A stretch of DNA of 64,000 nt from Methylobacterium sp. 77 (GCF_000372825.1 NZ_KB910516.1:4574511-4638510), one strand, 5' to 3'. Shown: positions 33,784 to 45,202, counted from the first letter of the stretch. Numbers and translations are program-made. Notes: a model not told the origin generated them from the letters alone.

Positions 33784-34608
33784 ATGGCGGATAAGGTCAT
33801 CGGAGCGGCATCGTCCGATCGGTCGCCGGAAGCGCTGTTGAAGCAGGCGGTGAGCGGCGCCAAGCCGAAGGCCGCGCCGGTTCTGCCGGCCCGCAAGCGC
33901 CTGCCGGCCATCGATCCGCGCCTTGCCGGGCTCACCGGAGCGGCGCTCGCCATCGGCCTCGCGTTGGGCGCCGGTGGCATGAGCCTCGCCTCACCCAAGG
34001 CCGACCGCTCAGCCGAGACGCTGACGCAGATCCAATCTCGGCTCGATACCCGCCATTCGGATGTCGCGCGTCTTCAGGCCGATATCGAGAAGCTCGGAAA
34101 AGTCCTGGCCCAGGTGCAGGACGCTACCGAGGCGGTTCGCAGCGAAGGTAAGAATCGTTCTGCCACCCTCAACGACCGGATCGGGAAGTCCGAGCAGGCC
34201 ATCGTGGCGAAGGTCACGAGCGTGGCCGACCGCCAGGACCAGACCGAGCGCGACCAGACGGCGAAGATCGCCGCTCTGACGGCACAATTGGAGAAGCGCG
34301 CCGCTCAACCGGCCGCTGCCGCCCCGGTCGTGGCTCCGCAGGCCGCCAAGGCCACTCCTCCCGAGCCGACGGAAACCGGATCCCTTGCCGACAAGGCGAA
34401 GCTGTCGACACCGTCGGTCATCGAGAGCTGGGCGGTGCGGGAAGTCTATAACGGAGTGGCGGTGATCGAGGACCGCAGGCACCGCCTCGTGGAGGTTGGC
34501 CAGGGCGACACCATCCCGGGGGTCGGCAAGGTCGATTCGGTCGAACGGCGCGGACGCGGCTGGGCCGTCGTGACCAAACAGGGGCTCATCACGACCCAGA
34601 CTTGGTAG
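33784..34608 (+). CDS. Membrane-anchored coiled-coil hypothetical protein
   Basis: This 274-residue protein has a cytoplasmic basic segment, one membrane helix (about 47-68), a long coiled coil (about 75-175, many Gln/Asp/Glu/Lys heptads), a Pro/Ala linker, and a compact C-terminal beta domain (about 210-274: WAVREVYNGVAVIEDRRHRLVEVGQGD). The C-terminal part recalls small PilP/SPOR-like beta domains, but I cannot assign a family. It is transcribed away from the small porin-like gene. The upstream 150 bases carry AT-rich, degenerate TTAA/GTAA half-sites. Confidence 0.7.
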   Translation: MADKVIGAASSDRSPEALLKQAVSGAKPKAAPVLPARKRLPAIDPRLAGLTGAALAIGLALGAGGMSLASPKADRSAETLTQIQSRLDTRHSDVARLQADIEKLGKVLAQVQDATEAVRSEGKNRSATLNDRIGKSEQAIVAKVTSVADRQDQTERDQTAKIAALTAQLEKRAAQPAAAAPVVAPQAAKATPPEPTETGSLADKAKLSTPSVIESWAVREVYNGVAVIEDRRHRLVEVGQGDTIPGVGKVDSVERRGRGWAVVTKQGLITTQTW

Positions 34609-34637
34609 AGCCAACGGCGCGAATGGGAAGAAGCGGG

Positions 34638-35042
34638 TTAGGAGACTTGCACTTCGATTTCCGGATCGCGAAGCGAACTTGGATAGCGCGGTTCGATCGT
34701 CATCGGGTGAGCCATGGAGCAGGCGCGCGCGGCGCGGTTGCGGCCATGAGTCAACGCGCGGTCCTGCGCTTCCTGGGTCGGAAACAGGATCGCCGCGAGC
34801 AGAGCCTGGCCCTCGAACTCGGCATCGAGACTTTTGGATTCGAACACTGGCATTGCGGTCACCGGACCTTGAGCCGTGCGGATTTCGCAGGGGTCGTTGG
34901 GCGCGTATAAGCAGATAATGGGGATTGCGGCAACAAGTTCCCGATCGCCCCGATTATTTACGCTTAATTTGGTTTTGCATCGCCACGAAGTTGTCGCAGT
35001 GCGAAACGGCACCCGATTAAAGGTTTGCCCGGCAATGGGCAC
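34638..35042 (-). CDS. Possible hypothetical protein, start uncertain
   Basis: The last 90 or so residues look protein-like (a hydrophobic IPIICLYAPNDPCEI strand, then EGQALLAAILFPTQEAQDRAL and a HPMTIEPRYP end). The first 40 residues are encoded by AT-richer DNA of different composition. The frame starts at a GTG at 35042; no ATG exists before the conserved-looking part, so the true start might be another GTG near 35012, or the gene may be a decayed remnant. I know no family. Confidence 0.4.
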   Translation of the reverse strand: MPIAGQTFNRVPFRTATTSWRCKTKLSVNNRGDRELVAAIPIICLYAPNDPCEIRTAQGPVTAMPVFESKSLDAEFEGQALLAAILFPTQEAQDRALTHGRNRAARACSMAHPMTIEPRYPSSLRDPEIEVQVS

Positions 35043-35498
35043 AGTTTCGGCTGCTCAAGATTTACTCAGCCGCCAGCCGCGAGCCTTCAGTGCGGTCCGA
35101 CATTAATCCTCGGTCGACAACAAAATTCTCAGGCGGGTTATCGCCGTTGTCCTGAAGGTAGGGAATTGCGTCCTAGCAATAGTCACGAATATCGCGAGCA
35201 CGGGAGAGGCTACGCGTGCGGGTGAATGATGGGAACACGCCGGCACGAGAAGAGCCAAATCACACGGAACCTCGCCCGCACGGGTTCTGACGCCGGTCCG
35301 ACTAAGTATTCACGCCAATCCAGCTCCCGGCCCTAGACCCCATCGGGCATTCGCGACCTCCCTGAAACGCGGCGTCTCGGGAGCGAACGCCCGAAGGAAT
35401 GGCGAGTGATTCGCGAAGGTATTCGACGTGGGTTCACGGCCGTTGGCGATATCGCCCGGCCATCCGCCATTCCGTCACGTTCTGTCGATGCGGACACG
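35043..35498. other. Gene-poor, AT-richer intergenic region
   Basis: About 450 bases with many TAAT/TTA triplets unlike the surroundings and no sensible reading frame. A dyad of about 10 bp (gtgcgggtga near 35216 and tcgcccgcac near 35272) encloses about 46 bases and could be an RNA structure. No tRNA or known riboswitch consensus was recognised. Confidence 0.45.
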
Positions 35499-35521
35499 AA
35501 AAAGGGCGCTCTCGCGCCCTA
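35499..35521 (-). terminator. Rho-independent terminator of the purL-bolA-grxD operon
   Basis: On the minus strand GGGCGCGAGAGCGCCC forms a tight hairpin followed directly by TTTTTCG. It lies 32 bases after the grxD stop. Confidence 0.85.
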
Positions 35522-35552
35522 GATCGATCGTCGAAGGTGGGAAGATACCGGT

Positions 35553-35894
35553 TCAGGCGACGGCGGCCGCCTTTACGGGAACGCCCTTCTCGGAGAGGAA
35601 CTGCTGCAATTCGCCCGACTGGAACATCTCGCGGGTGATGTCGCAGCCGCCGACGAATTCGCCCTTCACGTAGATCTGCGGGATCGTCGGCCAGTTCGAG
35701 AAGGCCTTGATGCCGTCGCGGATCGCCATGTCGTCGAGGACGTTCACGCCCTTGAACGGCACTTCGAGGTAATTGAGGATTTGCACGACCTGGCCGGAGA
35801 AGCCGCACATGGGGAATTGCGGCGTGCCCTTCATGAACACGACCACGTCCTGGGACTCGATCTCGGCCTTGATGGCGGTGTTGGTGTCGGTCAT
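35553..35894 (-). CDS. grxD: Monothiol glutaredoxin, Grx4 family
   Basis: This 113-residue monothiol glutaredoxin binds and transfers [2Fe-2S] clusters with glutathione, often together with BolA. The active site is CGFS (C30 within PQFPMCGFS), with the family's KGTP before it and the glutathione-binding WPTIPQIYV and GGCDI motifs after it. Length is normal for the single-domain type. It is last in the purL-bolA-DUF29-grxD operon; the BolA gene close by supports a shared Fe-S/iron-sensing role. A strong terminator follows. Confidence 0.97.
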   Translation of the reverse strand: MTDTNTAIKAEIESQDVVVFMKGTPQFPMCGFSGQVVQILNYLEVPFKGVNVLDDMAIRDGIKAFSNWPTIPQIYVKGEFVGGCDITREMFQSGELQQFLSEKGVPVKAAAVA

Positions 35895-35938
35895 GAAAAA
35901 TCCTCTCGAATAGGAAGACGGCGCCTTACAGGCTGAGG

Positions 35939-36448
35939 TCAGTGTTTTTCCGGCGATTTCAAGATCGTCGATTCCGCGATCTTCAACAGCGCCGCGTCAA
36001 TATCGAATGGGCTCACCAGCAGATCGTCCGGTCCCAGAGGGCATTCAGACGGCAAATTGGGGATCAGCATATCGCCGTATGCGGCCAGCCCCAACTTGGC
36101 GAGTTCCCGGGACGAGCTCCAGACCTTGTCCCAATTGATGCGCTGTCGCATCGAGCGTTCGTAACGGCCCATGGCGGCGATCTGGAAAGCCCCGATCTCC
36201 TTTCGCCAATGCTCGGCGGAAGGAATGCCGGGTGCCGATAGACGCTTCAGGAGATGCGCCAAGGTCTGCGTGAGCAGGCTTTCCACCGCTTGGACCTGCG
36301 AACGCCCCACGCTCTCGATCTCCTCGGCGACGTTCTCCCAATCCAGCATGTTCGACAGGTCGGGACGCCGCGCGAGTTCGCGCAGAGCGGCCGCCTGACG
36401 CTCGGTCCAGGTCACGATGTCGTCGTCGTAGAGGCTCGGCTGGTCCAT
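35939..36448 (-). CDS. DUF29 family protein
   Basis: This 169-residue soluble helical protein is of the DUF29 family, common in cyanobacteria and alphaproteobacteria and of unknown function. Typical segments are the start SLYDDDIVTWTERQAAALRELA, LDWENVAEEIESVGRSQVQAVESLL, and a helix LAHLLKRLSAP followed by WRKEIGAFQI. The ATG at 36448 starts the family region; the longer open frame to 36670 runs through the bolA gene in another frame and is not coding. It sits between bolA and grxD, a pair that is normally adjacent. Confidence 0.85.
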   Translation of the reverse strand: MDQPSLYDDDIVTWTERQAAALRELARRPDLSNMLDWENVAEEIESVGRSQVQAVESLLTQTLAHLLKRLSAPGIPSAEHWRKEIGAFQIAAMGRYERSMRQRINWDKVWSSSRELAKLGLAAYGDMLIPNLPSECPLGPDDLLVSPFDIDAALLKIAESTILKSPEKH

Positions 36449-36470
36449 CGGGACGCCCTGTTGATCGGCC

Positions 36471-36707
36471 TCAATCCTGCGGGACGCCCGTCGTGAGCGC
36501 AAGAGCGTGGAGCACGCCCCCCATCCGCCCCTGAAGCGCGCCGTAGACGAGCTGGTGCTGGGCCACACGCGTCTTGCCCTTGAAGGCAGACGAGATGACC
36601 GTGGCGGCGTAATGGTCGCCGTCGCCGGCCAGATCCTTGATCTCGATCGTGGCGTCGGGCAGCGCCTCACGGATCATGGCCTCGATCTCGCGCGCATCCA
36701 TCGGCAT
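36471..36707 (-). CDS. bolA: BolA family protein
   Basis: This 78-residue BolA protein is the class that pairs with monothiol glutaredoxins to hold a shared [2Fe-2S] cluster. The KH-like fold shows IEAMIREALPDATIEIKDLAGDGDHYAATV and the conserved FKGKTRVAQHQLVYGAL with the invariant His used as cluster ligand. It follows purL by 25 bases and precedes the DUF29 gene by 22 bases. Confidence 0.95.
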   Translation of the reverse strand: MPMDAREIEAMIREALPDATIEIKDLAGDGDHYAATVISSAFKGKTRVAQHQLVYGALQGRMGGVLHALALTTGVPQD

Positions 36708-36732
36708 CGGACGTATCCTTTTCGCTTGAAGT

Positions 36733-38952
<2,220 letters not shown>

Positions 38953-39067
38953 GCGAGCCCTCTCGACCGCTCAGGCGCGTCTCGGACAGTCCCCTGTGGA
39001 CGGGACCTGCGCGAGGTGAACCAAGTTGGCTCGGCTCTAGAGTGTAAGCGCCCGTGCTGGCAACACG

Positions 39068-40417
39068 TCAAAGCGGCGTCCGGCCATGCGCCTTCGACGA
39101 AAGTCGTCCCACGGCCGATTTCCGCACAGGCAGCCTGCCGGTGCCGCGACACCGGTCGATGATGCTGTGGACAGGCTCCGGGCCGGCGACGAAGGCGACG
39201 TAGTCGAACGCGTCCGGGTCGAGGCTCGACATCAGAAGCTGGAAATGCATGCGGAACAGGTTCCACTTGCGCCGCGCGATGATCTTGCGCTCGATCAGGT
39301 CGGTGATGCGGACATGGATCTCGACAGGCCGGTGATCCGGCGGCGACGGCACGCCCGAGGCGGTGAGCACGTCGCGGTCGTGGACCGAGAGCCAGTCCCA
39401 TTTCGCGCGGACGTCGAGCCAGCGGATCTGCGGAGCCGCCGCGACCCGCGAGAGCGCCGCGCGCATCTCGGCGGCGGGCGAATCGAGGGTGATCCACGGG
39501 ATCACGCTGCCGATGCTCACGAACGAGACCGGCGTTCCGCGCCGACCGAAATCCGGATCCCGCGCGAGGATCCGGTCGAGGGCCTCGATGCCGAGGAAAC
39601 TCGACGAGGAATGTCCGATGACGACGATCTCGGAGGCCTTGCCCTCGGCAGCGCGGATCTCGTCGGCGAAGGCGTCGAGGCGGCCGCGCATGCGGGTCTC
39701 GGTGCCGCTGGCATGGTCGTAGGTGAAGGCGGTGTCGTCCACGAGATGGGCGACGTAGAACGGCTTGCCGCGCGTCAGGCGCATCAGACCGAGATGGATC
39801 GCAAAGGCGAGGACGGGGATCGCCGCGAGGCTCCAGGGCCGCCATTGCGCCGGCCCGAGCCAGGCGGGAAGTGCCGCCAGCACGAGGGAGATTACGACCA
39901 GCGCGGCATAGATCGCGTGGACGCCGACGATGACGCGGGCGAAGCGCTTCGCCTCGGCGCGGAAGCGTTTGACGTAGCCGCTGCGATAGAGCCGCCACCA
40001 GAGAGCCGGCACCTCGACCAGACGCCGCAGGGTCGAACGCGGAAACCGGGCGCGGACGATGTCGTCCCAGCGCAGCAGGGTGTAGCGCGTCGGCGCGCCA
40101 TCGGCCTCCACCTGCCAATCGAGGCGCAGGCCGTCCGCGGACCGCGCCGGATCGCTCACTCTGATCGCCATGCCGCGCCGGACGGCGGTCAGCCGGCTCT
40201 CCCGGCGGAAGAGGCCCCAATAGGTCTCGGGCTCACGCGGGTCGAAACCCGGCATGTAGAAGATCTGGCGAGGCAGGATGTCGGGGGCCGGCGTTTCCGA
40301 AGCGATGGCGCGGGTATCCGTGAGGCGGGGCAAAGAGACTTGGGCGTGCCCGCGAGCGGAACGCCGGATCCGGTCCCTACACGATCGGGCGGGCTTCGCA
40401 CGAGTGCGAAACCGCAT
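39068..40417 (-). CDS. Membrane-anchored GHSxS alpha/beta-hydrolase-like protein
   Basis: This protein of about 449 residues has two membrane helices (about 162-186 and 195-213) in the middle and a serine-hydrolase-like motif GHSSSS at about S270 in VVIGHSSSSFLGIEALDRI. The N-terminal half holds FYMPGFDPREPETYW, which resembles the first strand of an esterase fold. A possible catalytic acid is not obvious. It could be a lipase/esterase or a membrane hydrolase acting on a lipid or sterol-like substrate; no family is recognised firmly. The start at 40417 is the first Met before the conserved part. It is 66 bases downstream of recQ. Confidence 0.6.
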   Translation of the reverse strand: MRFRTRAKPARSCRDRIRRSARGHAQVSLPRLTDTRAIASETPAPDILPRQIFYMPGFDPREPETYWGLFRRESRLTAVRRGMAIRVSDPARSADGLRLDWQVEADGAPTRYTLLRWDDIVRARFPRSTLRRLVEVPALWWRLYRSGYVKRFRAEAKRFARVIVGVHAIYAALVVISLVLAALPAWLGPAQWRPWSLAAIPVLAFAIHLGLMRLTRGKPFYVAHLVDDTAFTYDHASGTETRMRGRLDAFADEIRAAEGKASEIVVIGHSSSSFLGIEALDRILARDPDFGRRGTPVSFVSIGSVIPWITLDSPAAEMRAALSRVAAAPQIRWLDVRAKWDWLSVHDRDVLTASGVPSPPDHRPVEIHVRITDLIERKIIARRKWNLFRMHFQLLMSSLDPDAFDYVAFVAGPEPVHSIIDRCRGTGRLPVRKSAVGRLSSKAHGRTPL

Positions 40418-40482
40418 CAGGCATCGCCGGCTGACGGCATCGTTTCTCCCGAATCCCGGTTCCGACTTTTCGGGATGCGGCT

Positions 40483-42324
40483 CTAGCCTTGCGACAGGTA
40501 CTCGGCGATGGCCGCGACGAAGCGGTCTCCATAGGCGTCGCGCTTGCGCTCGCCGACGCCGTGCACCGTGCGCAGGGCGTAGAGGTCGACCGGCTTGGCC
40601 TTGGCCATCTCGATCAGGGTCCGGTCGGGGAAGACCATGAAGGCCGCGATGCCCTCGGTGCGGGCGATGGTCGCGCGCAGGCCCCTGAGATGCTGGAACA
40701 AAGCTTCCGTCGCCGGATCGAGATCGAGCGTCGCGTCCTCGCGCGCCGCGCCGCCGCGCTTGCGGTCGCGCGGCTCGGCGAGTTTCGGTTCGGGATCGGG
40801 CCGCATCTGGATCGCTTCGCGGCCGAACAGGATGGCCTCGCCCTTCTCGGTGAGTGAGAGACCGCCGAAACCGTCGTCGTTCTCCGTGACGGCGCCGGCG
40901 GCGAAGAGCTGGCGCAGCATCGCCCGCCATGCCGGCAATGGCTTGTCGGCGCCGACGCCGAAGGTCTTCAGGGCAGCGTGGCCGTTGCGGCGGATCTGGT
41001 CGGATTCCTTGCCGTGGACCACGTCGCAGACATAGGCGGCGCCGAACCTCTGGCCCGTGCGGACGATGGCCGAGAGCAGCTTCTGCGCCGGCACGGTGGC
41101 ATCGATGAGGGAGATGCCGCTCCGGCAGAGATCGCAGCGGCCGCACGGCTCGCTGGCCTCGTCGAAGTAACCGAGCAGCGACTGGCGCCGGCAGGTGGCC
41201 CCCTCGCACAGGGCGATCATCGCCTCGAGCTTGCGCCGCTCGACCCGGCGGCGCTCGTCGGGCACGTCCTTCTCGTCGATCTGGCGCCGGCGCAGGGACA
41301 TGTCGTCGAGGCCGTAGATGGTGAGCGTGTCGGCCGGCAGTCCGTCGCGACCGGCGCGGCCGATCTCCTGGTAATAGCCCTCGACGTTGGAGGGCATGTC
41401 GGCATGGCAGACGAAGCGCACGTCGGGTTTGTTGATGCCCATGCCGAACGCCACCGTGGCGGTCATCACCACCCCGTCCTCCTGCAGGAACGTGTCCTGG
41501 TTCTTCATCCGCGTGCCCTGGTCGAGGCCGGCATGGTAGGGCAGGGCATTGAAACCGTCCTTGGCGAGGACGTCCGCGAGCTGCTCGGTGCGCTTCCTCG
41601 ACGAGCAGTAGATGATCCCGCTCTCCGAGCGCCGATGCTTGAGGAAGCGCTCGATCTGACGCGTCGGATTGTCCTTCGGCGCGAAGGTCAGGCGGATGTT
41701 CGGCCGGTCGAAGGAATGGACGAAGGCCTTGAGGTCGCGGCCGGCCGGGAACAGCCGTTCGGTGATGTCGGCCCGCGTCGCCTTGTCGGCGGTGGCGGTG
41801 AGCGCGAGGGTCTGGACGTTGCCGAGCGCTTCGCGGGCGCGGGCGAGATCGCGGTATTCGGGCCGGAAGTCGTGGCCCCATTGCGAGACGCAATGGGCCT
41901 CGTCCACGGCGAGCCGCCGCACGCCGGCCCCGCGCAGGGCCTCGATCAACCCCTCCATCATCAGTCGCTCGGGCGAGACGAAGAGCAGGCGCAGGTCGCC
42001 CGAGCGGATCTTGCGCCAGGTCTCGCGGGAGGCCGCCTCGGCCACCGACGAGTTAAGCGTCGCCGCCTCGACGCCGAAGCCGATCATCTGCTGGACCTGA
42101 TCGTGCATCAGCGCGATCAGCGGCGAGACCACCACGGTGAGCGAGGATTCGACCAGGGCGGGAAGCTGGTAGGTCATCGACTTGCCCGACCCCGTCGGCA
42201 TCACCGCGAACACGTCGGTCCCGTCGAGAACGGCACCGATCACCTCGTCCTGGCCGGGCCGGAAATCGTCGTAGCCGAAGGTCTTCTTCAGGGCGCGTCG
42301 AGCTTCGTCGAGGCGGTCGGTCAT
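40483..42324 (-). CDS. recQ: ATP-dependent DNA helicase RecQ
   Basis: This 613-residue 3'-5' helicase acts in recombination and fork repair. Walker A is GSGKS at 45-49 in [16 protein letters not shown], the DEAH box is in [21 protein letters not shown], and the arginine-finger region [13 protein letters not shown] follows. The RecQ-C zinc-binding site has C-x-x-x-x-C and CGRCDLC (in [23 protein letters not shown]), and a C-terminal HRDC domain is present ([22 protein letters not shown]). Length and order match RecQ. Confidence 0.97.
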   Translation of the reverse strand: MTDRLDEARRALKKTFGYDDFRPGQDEVIGAVLDGTDVFAVMPTGSGKSMTYQLPALVESSLTVVVSPLIALMHDQVQQMIGFGVEAATLNSSVAEAASRETWRKIRSGDLRLLFVSPERLMMEGLIEALRGAGVRRLAVDEAHCVSQWGHDFRPEYRDLARAREALGNVQTLALTATADKATRADITERLFPAGRDLKAFVHSFDRPNIRLTFAPKDNPTRQIERFLKHRRSESGIIYCSSRKRTEQLADVLAKDGFNALPYHAGLDQGTRMKNQDTFLQEDGVVMTATVAFGMGINKPDVRFVCHADMPSNVEGYYQEIGRAGRDGLPADTLTIYGLDDMSLRRRQIDEKDVPDERRRVERRKLEAMIALCEGATCRRQSLLGYFDEASEPCGRCDLCRSGISLIDATVPAQKLLSAIVRTGQRFGAAYVCDVVHGKESDQIRRNGHAALKTFGVGADKPLPAWRAMLRQLFAAGAVTENDDGFGGLSLTEKGEAILFGREAIQMRPDPEPKLAEPRDRKRGGAAREDATLDLDPATEALFQHLRGLRATIARTEGIAAFMVFPDRTLIEMAKAKPVDLYALRTVHGVGERKRDAYGDRFVAAIAEYLSQG

Positions 42325-42495
42325 GAAGGGCCCGTCATCGCGGTGAGGAGAGGGCGGCAGGCGGATGCCGCGCCCGGCATCGTCGACGCGGCGGCCCCGT
42401 CGTTACGGCCGCCGGTTGCCAGGACGGTGGCTTTGACGGCCCCGAGCCGCGAGGTCAATCGCCCGGCGGCCTCCCCGGCCTCGATGGCGGGCGGT

Positions 42496-43110
42496 TCAGC
42501 GGGCGGCGATCGCGACGGCGGCGCCGGCCATGACCGCACCGGCTCCACGGTTGAGCAGCTGCCGAGCCCTGGCGGAACTCATCACGTGCCGAGCCCTTGC
42601 GGCCGCGAAGACGTAGCCGGAGAGAATGGAGCCGAGGACCAGAACGATGGTGACGCTGAGCTCGGCCAGTCCAAGGGCATCGACCTCCGCGAGGTCGATC
42701 ACCGTGGGCAGCAGGGCGAGGAAGAACAGGATCACCTTCGGGTTGCCGAGGGTGATGGCGAGGCCGGCCGTGAACAGGCGCAGGGCTCCCTTGTCGCCCA
42801 GGGGAGGCGCTTCGACCGCGCCGGCGCGGGAGGTCCAGGCTCGGTAGGCCAGGAAGGCGAGATAGAGCGCGCTGGCATATTTCAGGGCGACGAGGAGCGG
42901 CCCCAGGGTCTGCGCGATCAGCGCGAAGCCGCCCACCGCCACGGCGAACCACATCAGGTCGCCGACGATGTAGCCCGCGACGAAGGCACCGATGCCGCGC
43001 GTGCCGCTGGCGAGAACGCGCGCCACCAGGGCGGCGATGCCGGGTCCGGGCGAGGCCACGGCGACCGCATAGACGGCGACGAAGATGACGAGATGCGAAA
43101 GGGAGATCAC
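42496..43110 (-). CDS. LysE/RhtB family exporter
   Basis: This 204-residue inner-membrane amino-acid exporter has about six helices. The family signature is VASPGPGIAALVARVL near the N-terminus. Other family pieces are IVGDLMWFAVAVGG and LGNPKVILFFLALLP. Translation starts at a GTG at 43110 with a good ribosome site (aggagcaagt). The transported amino acid is not predictable. It diverges from the DUF5993-dsbB pair. Confidence 0.9.
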   Translation of the reverse strand: MISLSHLVIFVAVYAVAVASPGPGIAALVARVLASGTRGIGAFVAGYIVGDLMWFAVAVGGFALIAQTLGPLLVALKYASALYLAFLAYRAWTSRAGAVEAPPLGDKGALRLFTAGLAITLGNPKVILFFLALLPTVIDLAEVDALGLAELSVTIVLVLGSILSGYVFAAARARHVMSSARARQLLNRGAGAVMAGAAVAIAAR

Positions 43111-43250
43111 ACTTGCTCCTGGCGGCGGCTGCGCGCGAGGACGGACCGGGAGGTCGCCTCTTAAGCCACCCGAAAGGAGATGTCTGCTTAGTGTGGGAAA
43201 GCGTCAGCGGGTCCTTGCCGCAGGACGACAGACGACCGGCGAGCTGTCCA

Positions 43251-43406
43251 ATGATGGTCCTTCCCTTCCTCGGTTTCGCGGGTGCCACGGGAGCGGCCAT
43301 CGCCGGAAGGCGCGGTCTCGCGCTGATCGCCTGGGGATTGTCCCTGGCCGTGCTGCTGGCCTTGTTCCGCGAGCACGCCTCGGACGCCCTGTATCTCGTC
43401 TTCTGA
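43251..43406 (+). CDS. DUF5993 family small membrane protein
   Basis: This 51-residue protein has two short hydrophobic segments with an Arg-rich turn (GATGAAIAGRRGLALIAWGLSLAVLLALF) and a short polar end. DUF5993 proteins are usually encoded next to a dsbB gene, as here (10 bases before dsbB), suggesting a helper for disulfide formation. The ATG at 43251 begins the family region; upstream sequence in the frame belongs to the promoter gap. Confidence 0.75.
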   Translation: MMVLPFLGFAGATGAAIAGRRGLALIAWGLSLAVLLALFREHASDALYLVF

Positions 43407-43416
43407 AGGTCACGGA

Positions 43417-44043
43417 ATGGTCGTGCCGTCCCTCGCCCGCGCGCTGAATGCCGCCGGCCTTCTCGGCTGCAGCCTCATCCTGCTGGTCGCGTTCTGGTAT
43501 CAGATCGTTCTCGGCGAGTTGCCCTGCCCGCTCTGCGTGCTCCAACGGGCCGCCTTCACCGCGGCGGGGCTGGGGCTCGTCCTCAACATCTGCGATCGGC
43601 CGAGACCGTCGCATTATGCCATCGTCATCCTCAGCGCGGTGATCGGCGGCGCGATCTCGGCGAGACAGACCGCGCTGCATATCGCGCCGGGCACCGGCAC
43701 CTACGGAGAGGCGCTGTTCGGCCTTCACTTCTACGTCTGGGCGCTGATCGCCTTCGTCGGCATCATCGTCGGGATCGCCATCCTGTGCCTCTGGGACGCG
43801 CAATTCGCGCCGGAGCCGCCCGCGAGGCGGGCCGAACCGGTCTTCGTGCTGGGCCAAACGATGGTGACCGAGACGACGAGCCTTCCCGGCGCACGAGCCG
43901 GCGCGTTCGGCCTGGCGACGGTCTTCCTGTTTCTCGCCGTCGCCCTGGCCAATGCCGGCTCGACCTTCGCCGAATGCGGTCTCGGCCTGTGCCCGGACAA
44001 TCCGGTCAGCTACGAAATGATCGATCGGCTGCTCGGGCGCTGA
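43417..44043 (+). CDS. dsbB: Disulfide bond formation protein B
   Basis: This 208-residue membrane protein has four to five helices and reoxidises DsbA-like thiol oxidases, passing electrons to quinone. The first Cys pair is CPLC at about 37-40 in LGELPCPLCVLQRAAF. The second pair is CGLGLC near the C-terminus (about 187-192 in FAECGLGLCPDNP). The C-terminal helix and position of the second pair are unusual compared with E. coli DsbB and typical for the type paired with DUF5993. The Arg after the CPLC motif (quinone-binding) is present. Confidence 0.9.
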   Translation: MVVPSLARALNAAGLLGCSLILLVAFWYQIVLGELPCPLCVLQRAAFTAAGLGLVLNICDRPRPSHYAIVILSAVIGGAISARQTALHIAPGTGTYGEALFGLHFYVWALIAFVGIIVGIAILCLWDAQFAPEPPARRAEPVFVLGQTMVTETTSLPGARAGAFGLATVFLFLAVALANAGSTFAECGLGLCPDNPVSYEMIDRLLGR

Positions 44044-44056
44044 CGACGCGCGGCGC

Positions 44057-45202
44057 TCAGGCGGAAACGATGTGTCCGTCGGCGACCGAGACCATATCGG
44101 CCCGGCCTTCGAGCTCCGTGAACAGGGCCGGATCGGCCCCCGTCATCCAGACCTGCCCCTGCAACGCGGCCAGGGCGTCGAACAGCCCCGCGCGTCGCCT
44201 CGGATCGAGATGGGCGGCGACCTCGTCGAGCAGGATGATCGGCGCGATGCCGCACATGGCCTGAACCAGGCGCGCATGGGCGAGGACGAGGCCGATCAGC
44301 AGCGCCTTCTGCTCGCCGGTGGACGCCGTGGCCGCGGGGACGTCCTTCGGGCCATGCCGGACGACCAGATCCGTCGCCTGCGGGCCGATGAGGGTGCGGC
44401 CGGCGGCGCGGTCGCGGTGGCGGCCCTGGCGCAGGGCGGCGCGGAAACGGTCTTCCGCCTCCAGGGCCGGCCAGACGGCGACGAGGTCGTCGAGATCGCC
44501 CTCCAGCCTCACCCCGGCCCAGGGGAAGGGTTGCGCGTCGTCGCGGCTCTCGGCGATGAGGCGGTCGAGCCGCTCGGCCGTCTCCCGCCGTGCCAGAGCC
44601 ACCGCGACGCCGAGTTCGGCGACCTCGCGCTCGATCGCGTCGAGCCATTGCCCGTCGCTGGGGCGCTCCTCGAGCAGGCGGTTGCGCGAGCGTAGCGCCC
44701 GCTCCAGGGCGTTGACCCGTGCACCGTGCGTCGCATCGACGGCGAGGACGAGGCGGTCGAGGAAGCGGCGGCGGTCGCCGGCGGGGCCGCGAAACAGGCC
44801 GTCGAGATCGGGCGTCAGCCAGACCACCCGCAGGAATTCCGAGAAGGCCACCGGAGAGCCCACGGTCTCGCCGTCGATCCGGCACAGCCGCGTGCTCCGG
44901 CCATCGCCCACGGCCGGCTCGTAGCCCGTGCCGATGCGATGGTCGTCCTCGCCCTGGCGGAGAGCGAGGGAGACGGCGAAGCCGCCGGGGCCGGCGTTCC
45001 GCGCCATGCTCGACAGGTCCGCCCGCCGCAGACCGCGGCCGGGAGAGAACAGCGAGATGGATTCGAGCAGGTTGGTCTTGCCCGCCCCGTTCTCGCCGAC
45101 GAGCGCGACGAAACGGCTCCCGACCGAGAGGTCGAGATCGGCATGGTTGCGAAAATCGCGGCAGATGACTCGGGTGAGACACAGACCGACCCCCGACGAC
45201 AC
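44057..45202 (-). CDS. recF: DNA replication and repair protein RecF
   Basis: This 381-residue ATPase helps load RecA at gaps. Walker A is GENGAGKT at about 36-43, the signature region is TASTGEQKALLIGLVLAHARL, and Walker B is IILLDEVAAHLDPRRR. There is no Met before the family start, so I take the GTG at 45202. It is preceded by a perfect ribosome site GGAGG seven bases away. The frame continues far upstream through dnaN in another phase, which is not coding. The order dnaA-dnaN-recF, all leftward, is the usual one. Confidence 0.95.
   Translation of the reverse strand: MSSGVGLCLTRVICRDFRNHADLDLSVGSRFVALVGENGAGKTNLLESISLFSPGRGLRRADLSSMARNAGPGGFAVSLALRQGEDDHRIGTGYEPAVGDGRSTRLCRIDGETVGSPVAFSEFLRVVWLTPDLDGLFRGPAGDRRRFLDRLVLAVDATHGARVNALERALRSRNRLLEERPSDGQWLDAIEREVAELGVAVALARRETAERLDRLIAESRDDAQPFPWAGVRLEGDLDDLVAVWPALEAEDRFRAALRQGRHRDRAAGRTLIGPQATDLVVRHGPKDVPAATASTGEQKALLIGLVLAHARLVQAMCGIAPIILLDEVAAHLDPRRRAGLFDALAALQGQVWMTGADPALFTELEGRADMVSVADGHIVSA

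Noticed and set aside
34955..34972. ATTA-N7-TTAA in the gene-poor block
   Set aside because: Not upstream of a recognised flagellar or cell-cycle gene; one mismatch in AT-rich DNA is likely chance.
35140..35290. Possible glycine riboswitch (cgggagagg segment)
   Set aside because: The rest of the consensus is missing and no glycine gene follows.
36449..36670. N-terminal extension of the DUF29 frame
   Set aside because: It overlaps bolA in another frame and is Arg/Ser-rich; the family region starts at 36448.
40418..41893. Upstream extension of the GHSxS protein frame over recQ
   Set aside because: Lies in an alternate frame of recQ and reads as Arg-rich noise.
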